This document shows, one piece after another, positions 5,226-10,188 of a DNA stretch of 10,188 bases. Origin of the DNA: an uncultured Clostridia bacterium. GTDB lineage: Bacteria > Bacillota > Clostridia > Monoglobales > Firm-18. The notes under the pieces were generated by a model that was not told the DNA's origin, made no database searches, and saw only the letters and a program-made list of their open reading frames with translations. The stretch spans positions 1 to 10,188 of the forward strand of contig CALDNB010000020.1 of the NCBI GenBank assembly GCA_937914775.1. The letters are read 5' to 3'. A program made the position numbers and the translations under genes. Position 1 is the first letter of the stretch. The number at the start of each line of letters is the position of its first letter.

Positions 5226-6686
5226 TTAAAGAATTTCTTTAAATTTAATATATGCAGTGTCCCATGCTTCTATGTCAGCAGGAGTATATGTTTTAATATC
5301 AAATGAGTCTTTAATAATAGAACGTGCCTCTTTAATATCAGATATTGCACCCTGAGCCATAAACTGAACAGCAACATTACCAAGAGCAGTTGCTTCAATA
5401 GGACCAGCCATAACGGTAGTGTTACAAGCATTTGCAGTCAACTGGCACAAGAAGGGGTCTTTTGTACCTCCGCCCACAATATTGATTCCTGCAAAATCTT
5501 TGTTTGTATCTTTTTTAAGATTTAAGTATGAATGTCTGTACTTCATAGCAAGACTTTCGTAAATACATCTTACGATTTCACCGATAGACTGTGGCACATA
5601 CTGACCTGTTTTTTTACAGAATTCCACAATTCTCTTGGGAATGTCACCAGGTCTTGCAAATTCGGGATAATCAGGGTCAATAAAACATTTAAAGGGTTCG
5701 CATTTATGGGCTGCCATCTCAAGGTCGTTAAAACTCAAATCATTACCCTGTTTTTTCCAGGTACGTCTTGATTCCTGAATTAACCAAAGTCCCATAATGT
5801 TTGTTAAATATCTTGTTGTGTAGTTATATCCGCCCTCGTTTGTATATGAAGATTTAAGACTGTTTTCGTTAATATGCGGCTCTTTTAATTCTGTACCGAA
5901 TAATGACCATGTACCACAACTGATATACACAAAATCGTCTGCAGTTGTAGGTACTGACACTACTGCAGATGCAGTATCGTGTGAGCCAACGGCAATTACG
6001 GGAACGGGATTAATTCCAAGTTCTTCGCAGATATCCTGTGTAACTGTGCCTAAAACCTCTCCTGTTTTAATAATATCGCAAAGCAGGTCTTTTGGGATGC
6101 CCAAAGTATCAAGAATTTCTGTATTCCACTGCTTTTTATATGGGTCAAGCATCTGTGAAGTTGAAGAAATAGTAAACTCGTTTCTTTTAACCCCTGTTAA
6201 GAAATAACTTAAAAGGTCAGGCATAAACAACATTTTGTCAGCACGTTTTAACAAATCGCTTTTATATTTTGTCAAATAATATAACTGGAACAAAGTGTTG
6301 AAATCCATAAACTGGATACCTGTTTTTTCGTATAGGCTTTCTCTTCTGATTACTTTAAAAACCTCTTCCTGCATACCTTCAGTTCTTGCATCGCGGTAGT
6401 GAACGGGATTGCCTATTAAGTCGCCGTTTTCATCTACAAGACCAAAGTCAACGCCCCAGGTGTCGATACCGATTGAGTCAAAACCACCTGCAAGTTTGGC
6501 ATTTACTATACCCTGTTTAATCTGGTCAAACAAATATAATACGTCCCAGTAAAGGGTACCTCTTACGCTTACTCCGTTATTGGGAAAACGATGAACTTCC
6601 TGGAGTGTAATTTTTCCGTTATCAAGTGTTGCAACTATACCTCTGCCGCTTGATGCGCCAAGGTCAAAAGCAAGTACTTTTTTCAT
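5226..6686 (-). CDS. rhaB: Rhamnulokinase (FGGY carbohydrate kinase)
   Basis: It phosphorylates L-rhamnulose with ATP to rhamnulose-1-phosphate, which an aldolase splits into dihydroxyacetone phosphate and L-lactaldehyde. Length (486 aa) fits RhaB. The N-terminal phosphate-binding motif FDLGASSGR is at 7-15, GIDTWGVDFGL at 83-92 and NPVHYRDARTEGM at 103-115. The catalytic Asp is Asp237 in VGSHDTAS, CGTWSLFGTE lies at 257-266, and the C-terminal ATP-site motif GGGTKD is at 405-410. The HYRDARTEGM and GIQFMDFNTLFQLYYL blocks resemble rhamnulokinases rather than xylulokinases or glycerol kinases; fuculokinase activity cannot be excluded. The ribosome site AGGAGGAT lies inside the last codons of the DeoR gene, with a 3-nt gap between genes, so translation is probably coupled. 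It is the last gene of the BMC cluster, followed by a terminator. Its presence here points to rhamnose as the source of the aldehyde. Confidence 0.92.
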   Translation of the reverse strand: MKKVLAFDLGASSGRGIVATLDNGKITLQEVHRFPNNGVSVRGTLYWDVLYLFDQIKQGIVNAKLAGGFDSIGIDTWGVDFGLVDENGDLIGNPVHYRDARTEGMQEEVFKVIRRESLYEKTGIQFMDFNTLFQLYYLTKYKSDLLKRADKMLFMPDLLSYFLTGVKRNEFTISSTSQMLDPYKKQWNTEILDTLGIPKDLLCDIIKTGEVLGTVTQDICEELGINPVPVIAVGSHDTASAVVSVPTTADDFVYISCGTWSLFGTELKEPHINENSLKSSYTNEGGYNYTTRYLTNIMGLWLIQESRRTWKKQGNDLSFNDLEMAAHKCEPFKCFIDPDYPEFARPGDIPKRIVEFCKKTGQYVPQSIGEIVRCIYESLAMKYRHSYLNLKKDTNKDFAGINIVGGGTKDPFLCQLTANACNTTVMAGPIEATALGNVAVQFMAQGAISDIKEARSIIKDSFDIKTYTPADIEAWDTAYIKFKEIL

Positions 6687-6689
6687 ACC

Positions 6690-7454
6690 TTAATCCTCCT
6701 TAATAATCTCAATCCCTAATTCGTCAAACTTGTTTTTCAATGATTTATCAAGTTCTGCATCTGTTATAAAATAATCTACTGTATCAAAATCTGCAAGTTT
6801 TTCAAAACCAATTTTGCCTATTTTGGACTTGTCGCAAATGTAAAAGTGCTTTGTGGAATTTTTAATCATCTTTCTTTTAATTCCGCACTCACCCTCGTTG
6901 CTTTCCATAAGTCCTATGTTTTCCTCAATACCTTTGCTTGAGAAAAACATTTTACTTGCAAAGTAATTTTCGCTTATACTGTTTTCTGCATTACTTCCTA
7001 CAAAAGACTGGTTCTGGCTTACGATACCGCCAATTGCAATAACCTTTATATTTTCTGCACCCTCAAGTTCTGCAATAATTCTTAGCGAGTTGGTAATAAC
7101 GGTAACGTTGTGCATATTCTTTATTTCTTTTGCCATAAAGAATGTGGTAGTTGACGCATCTAAAAAAATTGTGTCACCGGGGTCAACAAACTTAAGTGCA
7201 ATTCCTGCAAGTTTCTTTTTGGCCTCAACGTTTGTGTGTTTTCTTATTTCAAGAGATAATTCGTAAGTCCCCTCGTCTGCAGGAACCGCCCCTCCGTGTG
7301 TTCGCTTTAAGGAGGACTGTTTTTCCAATTTTTCCAAATCGCGACGGACAGTTTCTTCAGTAACATCAAGTGCTACTGCAAGTTTACTAACCCATACTGC
7401 CCCGTCGGTTTTCAGTAATTCAAGGATTTTCTTCTGCCTTTCTAAAGCAAACAT
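6690..7454 (-). CDS. DeoR-family transcriptional regulator
   Basis: DeoR-family proteins are usually repressors that release DNA when they bind a phosphorylated sugar intermediate. Length (254 aa) is typical. The winged helix-turn-helix occupies about residues 5-57, with recognition-helix sequence EETVRRDLEKLEK and the family signature RTHGGAV at 51-57. The C-terminal sugar-phosphate sensor domain follows, with FLDASTTT at 97-104, ITNSLRI and the IGG loop. It lies between pduL and rhaB, so the likely inducer is rhamnulose-1-phosphate, fuculose-1-phosphate or a related metabolite, and the likely target is this BMC/rhamnose operon; both are inferences from context. The ribosome site AGAGGTG is 6 nt before the ATG. 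No operator can be assigned, because the operon promoter lies outside the window. Confidence 0.93.
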   Translation of the reverse strand: MFALERQKKILELLKTDGAVWVSKLAVALDVTEETVRRDLEKLEKQSSLKRTHGGAVPADEGTYELSLEIRKHTNVEAKKKLAGIALKFVDPGDTIFLDASTTTFFMAKEIKNMHNVTVITNSLRIIAELEGAENIKVIAIGGIVSQNQSFVGSNAENSISENYFASKMFFSSKGIEENIGLMESNEGECGIKRKMIKNSTKHFYICDKSKIGKIGFEKLADFDTVDYFITDAELDKSLKNKFDELGIEIIKED

Positions 7455-7472
7455 CCGTTACACCTCTCAATA

Positions 7473-8108
7473 CTACTCTTTGTCGATAATCTTTACCAAA
7501 TCTCCATTTTTAAGTCCTGTTGAGTTTGCATCATCTGTGTCTATATGCATTTCAACATTAAAGTCATCTCTTACTCTGACCTGAACATCAAAGAATTTTG
7601 TAGGCTTAATACCGTCAACCATTACGTTTACATAGTCGTTGTCTTTAATATTGTGTCTTTTTGCGTAATCAGGAGTTAAGTGAATGTGTCTGTTTGCGAT
7701 GATTACGCCCTCGTTTAAGTATATGCTTCCTTTGGGACCTACAACTACAAGGCGTTCAGAACCTGCAATTTCACCTGACGGTCTTACAGGAGGACTTACT
7801 TTTAAAATAAATGTATCTGTTTTAGAAATTTCAACCTGTGTGTTTTTTCTTACAGGACCTAAAACACGCACATTTTCAATTGATTTTAAAGAGGGACCTA
7901 CCAAAGTTACAACTTCTTCAGAAGCAAATTCTCTGCCCATTAAAGTTTTCTTTTTTGTCAACTGATATCCCTCACCGAAAAGAGTATATAAATCCTTTTC
8001 GGACAAATGAATGTGACGTTGAGAAACGCCTATTCTTATTTCTCCGTTAGCATCTGCAATAGCATTTTTAACGGCTTGTTCTATTTTCTTTTCATCTACT
8101 AATAACAT
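7473..8108 (-). CDS. pduL: PduL-type phosphate propanoyltransferase (phosphotransacylase)
   Basis: It converts propionyl-CoA (or acetyl-CoA) and phosphate into acyl-phosphate and free CoA, regenerating CoA inside the microcompartment and leading to ATP via an acyl kinase. It is unrelated to the Pta family. Two similar beta-barrel halves carry the zinc ligands: GVSQRHIHLS (His32, His34), ANRHIHLTP (His141, His143) and EMHIDTDDAN (His188). Arg109 in SPPVRPSG matches the catalytic arginine. Residues 1-20 (MLLVDEKKIEQAVKNAIADA) form a likely amphipathic helix upstream of the catalytic domain, as in PduL proteins targeted to microcompartments. The 211-aa length fits. The ribosome site AAGGTGA lies on the stop codon of the shell gene (9-nt gap), so the two are translated together. 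Confidence 0.95.
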   Translation of the reverse strand: MLLVDEKKIEQAVKNAIADANGEIRIGVSQRHIHLSEKDLYTLFGEGYQLTKKKTLMGREFASEEVVTLVGPSLKSIENVRVLGPVRKNTQVEISKTDTFILKVSPPVRPSGEIAGSERLVVVGPKGSIYLNEGVIIANRHIHLTPDYAKRHNIKDNDYVNVMVDGIKPTKFFDVQVRVRDDFNVEMHIDTDDANSTGLKNGDLVKIIDKE

Positions 8109-8117
8109 AAAATCACC

Positions 8118-8759
8118 TTATTCGATATCAAAAAATTTACTTAGTTCACTAGACGGTCTTGCTATTACTTCAGCACCGAATATTTTACCAATCTTAAGTG
8201 CTGCAGTCTGACCTGCCTCTACTGCCGCTCTTGCTGCAGAAACATTGCCTTTTACTATAAGTGTTACCAGACGACCGCCTAAGCGTTTTTCAGTGTGGAC
8301 AATATTTACACTTGCCGCTTTTACCATAGCGTCAAGTCCCTCTATTGCCGCAACTAAACCTTCTATTTCCAGAATACCAAAGGCACCGTCAATTTCCTTA
8401 ATGTTTTCTTCGGGATAATCTATTAAATTCTTAGGCAATTTTTTGTTGTATTTATCTCTGTTAATATCAAGAAGGTATGCCATTTTGTCTGTTTGTTCGT
8501 CAGGTGCTGCAATTACATGGGAAACAATGTATTTGCCCTTTTCTTTTGCATAATTTACACCTGCTTCAATTGCCGCATTTACTGCACCTACAACACCCTC
8601 GATTTTTACTTCCATAACAAGGGGAGCAGGAACGTCAGTTCTTATAGGTCTGTTTCTGTCAAAAGCAATTACTTTTACGTCTGCTGCTTTTGCCATAACG
8701 TCGGCTACGCATACCGCTGTTGTAAAACTGTAAACTTCTATTAATCCAAGTGCCTTCAC
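8118..8759 (-). CDS. Tandem-domain (BMC-T) microcompartment shell protein, GTG start
   Basis: It is a building block of the protein shell; tandem BMC proteins form trimers that look like hexamers and often carry the gated or larger pores. The 213 residues hold two BMC folds: about 2-87 (MKALGLIEVYSFTTAV to HVIAAP) and about 126-204 (FGILEIEGLVAAIEGLDAMV to VIARPS). Both are in the ordinary, non-permuted order, which fits the PduT-like rather than the PduB/EutL type. An unusually long charged linker (about 88-124) joins them. The second domain has a glycine pore loop (KRLGGR); the first has FDRNRPIRTD instead and no cysteine there, so the Fe-S site of PduT is absent. The only cysteine is Cys17. 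The GTG start has AAGAGGTG 7 nt upstream, abutting the aldehyde dehydrogenase stop. I assign no specific pdu/eut symbol. Confidence 0.93.
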   Translation of the reverse strand: MKALGLIEVYSFTTAVCVADVMAKAADVKVIAFDRNRPIRTDVPAPLVMEVKIEGVVGAVNAAIEAGVNYAKEKGKYIVSHVIAAPDEQTDKMAYLLDINRDKYNKKLPKNLIDYPEENIKEIDGAFGILEIEGLVAAIEGLDAMVKAASVNIVHTEKRLGGRLVTLIVKGNVSAARAAVEAGQTAALKIGKIFGAEVIARPSSELSKFFDIE

Positions 8760-8774
8760 TTAATTACACCTCTT

Positions 8775-10188
8775 TTATACAATGTGGAAACCGTCAACCA
8801 ATACGCATCTGCGCTGACGTGTAAAGGAATGAGCCGCAGTCAAGCCCTCACCTGTAGGACCTGCAATAGTAAAGGTAGTGTAACCTTCGCCGCCTGCACC
8901 GATACCTGCATAAGATGGTGCGTTTTTAACAAAGATTGTTGTTTCCACTTCTCTTGCAAAACGAGTTAGGTTGTCAACGTTTTTAGAGTGAATGTGTGCA
9001 CTGTGTCTGTTTCCGTGTTCTGCTTTTACTGCCAAATCAATTGCTTCGTCAATATTGTTTACTCTTACAATACCAAGTACAGGCATCATCATTTCAACCT
9101 GAACGAATGGGTGGTTGTTATCAACTTCGCAGATAATAAGTTTTGCGTCTGAGTTAATTCCAAGTTCTTTTAAGAACAATTTTGCATCTTTACCTACCCA
9201 GTCTTTATTGATACTGTACTTGCCGTCTTTCTGAACAAGACAGAAGTTTTTAAGTCTTTCAATATCCTGACCTTTAATAAGGTAAGCGCCATGTTTTGTC
9301 ATATTTGAAATCAGTTCGTCTGCAATAGACTTAACTGCAAAACATTCTTTTTCAGCGATACAAGGTAAGTTGTTATCAAAACTTGCACCGTCAACTATAT
9401 CTTTTGCGGCTTTAGCAACGTCTGCAGTTTCGTCAACGATAACGGGTGGGTTACCTGCACCTGCACCGATTGCTTTTTTACCTGATGACAACAGCATTTT
9501 TACAACGCCGGGGCCACCTGTTGCTACAAGCAGTTTAACGATAGGTGATTTAACCATTTCGTCAGATGTTTTCATAGTTGGTTTATATACTGAAACAACA
9601 AGGTTTTCAGGACCTCCTGCTTCTAAAACTGCTCTGTTTACAAGGTCAACTGCATAGTTTGCAACATTTTTTGCGTTGGGGTGAGGGTTAAATACTACCG
9701 CATTACCTGCAGCAATCATACCCATTGAGTTACAAAGTACAGTTTCACTGGGGTTTGTTGATGGAGTAATACTTCCGATTACGCCGTAAGGTCCCATTTC
9801 AACCAATGTCATACCGCAGTCACCTGTCATAACCTTTGCAGACAAATCTTCAGTACCGGGAGTTTTGTTTGCAACAAGTTGGTGCTTTATGATTTTATGA
9901 GGAACGTTACCCATACCTGTTTCTTCTACACCCATAATCGCCATTGTTTCTGCTTCTTTAAGTGTAAATTCTCTTATTTTTTCTATCATTTTTTCGCGTT
10001 GTTCTACAGTGTAACCCTTTAATTCCTTGTACGCTTTTTGTACTGCTTCCAATGCCTCTGTCATTGTAGGGAATACGCCTTTTAACTGTTTTTCAGGTAA
10101 TTCCGGTTTAATACTTTTAATAACACTTTCATATAATTCCGGAATATCAAATCCCGGAAATGGATTAAACAGGCTTCCAGATGTCAAC
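8775..10188 (-). CDS. CoA-acylating aldehyde dehydrogenase (PduP/EutE-like), 5' end at or beyond the window edge
   Basis: It oxidises an aldehyde with NAD+ and CoA to acyl-CoA inside the microcompartment; propionaldehyde is the likely substrate in this context. The catalytic cysteine is in GASFDNNLPCIAEKE (Cys276 counting from the codon at 10187). Other EutE/PduP blocks are TPSTNPSETV, GAGAGNPPVIVDETAD, MMPVLGIVRV, GAGGEGYTTFTIAGPTGEG and the C-terminal RRCVLVDGFHIV. The visible 470 residues already equal full-length EutE (about 467), so only a few codons are probably missing. The frame is open to the edge, and the TTG at 10187 cannot be proved or excluded as the start because its ribosome site would lie outside. 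The N-terminal part, with a likely helix DIPELYESVIKSIKPEL before the catalytic domain, resembles an encapsulation peptide. It is the first visible gene of the BMC cluster; the shell gene follows 15 nt later. Confidence 0.95.
   Translation of the reverse strand, partial: LTSGSLFNPFPGFDIPELYESVIKSIKPELPEKQLKGVFPTMTEALEAVQKAYKELKGYTVEQREKMIEKIREFTLKEAETMAIMGVEETGMGNVPHKIIKHQLVANKTPGTEDLSAKVMTGDCGMTLVEMGPYGVIGSITPSTNPSETVLCNSMGMIAAGNAVVFNPHPNAKNVANYAVDLVNRAVLEAGGPENLVVSVYKPTMKTSDEMVKSPIVKLLVATGGPGVVKMLLSSGKKAIGAGAGNPPVIVDETADVAKAAKDIVDGASFDNNLPCIAEKECFAVKSIADELISNMTKHGAYLIKGQDIERLKNFCLVQKDGKYSINKDWVGKDAKLFLKELGINSDAKLIICEVDNNHPFVQVEMMMPVLGIVRVNNIDEAIDLAVKAEHGNRHSAHIHSKNVDNLTRFAREVETTIFVKNAPSYAGIGAGGEGYTTFTIAGPTGEGLTAAHSFTRQRRCVLVDGFHIV

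Noticed and set aside
5190..5228. TTGACT at the end of rhaB as a -35 box for the kinase gene
   Set aside because: At 16-18 nt downstream there is only the terminator stem, with no -10-like sequence; the nearest TATCAG is about 13 nt away.
8118..8759. Naming the shell protein pduT or pduB
   Set aside because: It lacks the PduT Fe-S cysteine and has a long linker, and its domains are not circularly permuted as in PduB; a tandem BMC-T label is as far as the sequence allows.

Overview
The window looks like chromosomal DNA of a low-GC anaerobic Firmicute (Clostridia). The reasons are the AT-rich sequence, strong AGGAGG-type ribosome sites, ATG/GTG/TTG starts, a RicT (YaaT, PSP1-domain) protein, a clostridial 2[4Fe-4S] ferredoxin, and a bacterial microcompartment (BMC) locus. 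I cannot assign a genus from the sequence alone.

Layout. On the plus strand, positions 1-958 hold the 3' part of ricT and a 56-codon ferredoxin gene with a GTG start. A near-perfect hairpin at 969-1000 closes this block and also serves the convergent minus-strand block. Everything from 1002 to the right edge is on the minus strand, and I describe it here in transcription order from the right edge. First comes a BMC gene cluster: CoA-acylating aldehyde dehydrogenase (5' end at or beyond the edge), tandem-domain BMC shell protein, PduL-type phosphate acyltransferase, DeoR-family regulator and rhamnulokinase. Gaps are only 3-18 nt, and several ribosome sites lie on the preceding stop codon. A strong terminator at 5190-5218 follows. 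Next come a uridine-kinase-like P-loop kinase (TTG start), a small unrecognised two-helix membrane protein, argF (ornithine carbamoyltransferase) with a good sigma-A promoter and its own terminator, and then uppP with another good sigma-A promoter, followed by an SPFH/Band-7 membrane protein in the same transcription unit.

How the genes work together. The BMC block holds the lower half of an aldehyde-processing compartment. The aldehyde dehydrogenase converts an aldehyde (probably propionaldehyde) to acyl-CoA. PduL converts acyl-CoA to acyl-phosphate and recycles CoA. The tandem BMC protein forms part of the shell. Rhamnulokinase and a DeoR-type sugar-phosphate sensor in the same run of genes suggest that the compartment serves L-rhamnose (perhaps also L-fucose) breakdown through lactaldehyde and 1,2-propanediol. 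The signature enzyme, aldolase and hexameric shell genes would lie to the right of the window and are not seen. The remaining genes are housekeeping: RicT (RNA processing and development), ferredoxin, arginine synthesis, cell-wall lipid carrier recycling and membrane organisation.

There is no rRNA, tRNA, CRISPR array or insertion sequence that I can support. No stretch over 300 bases lacks a gene.
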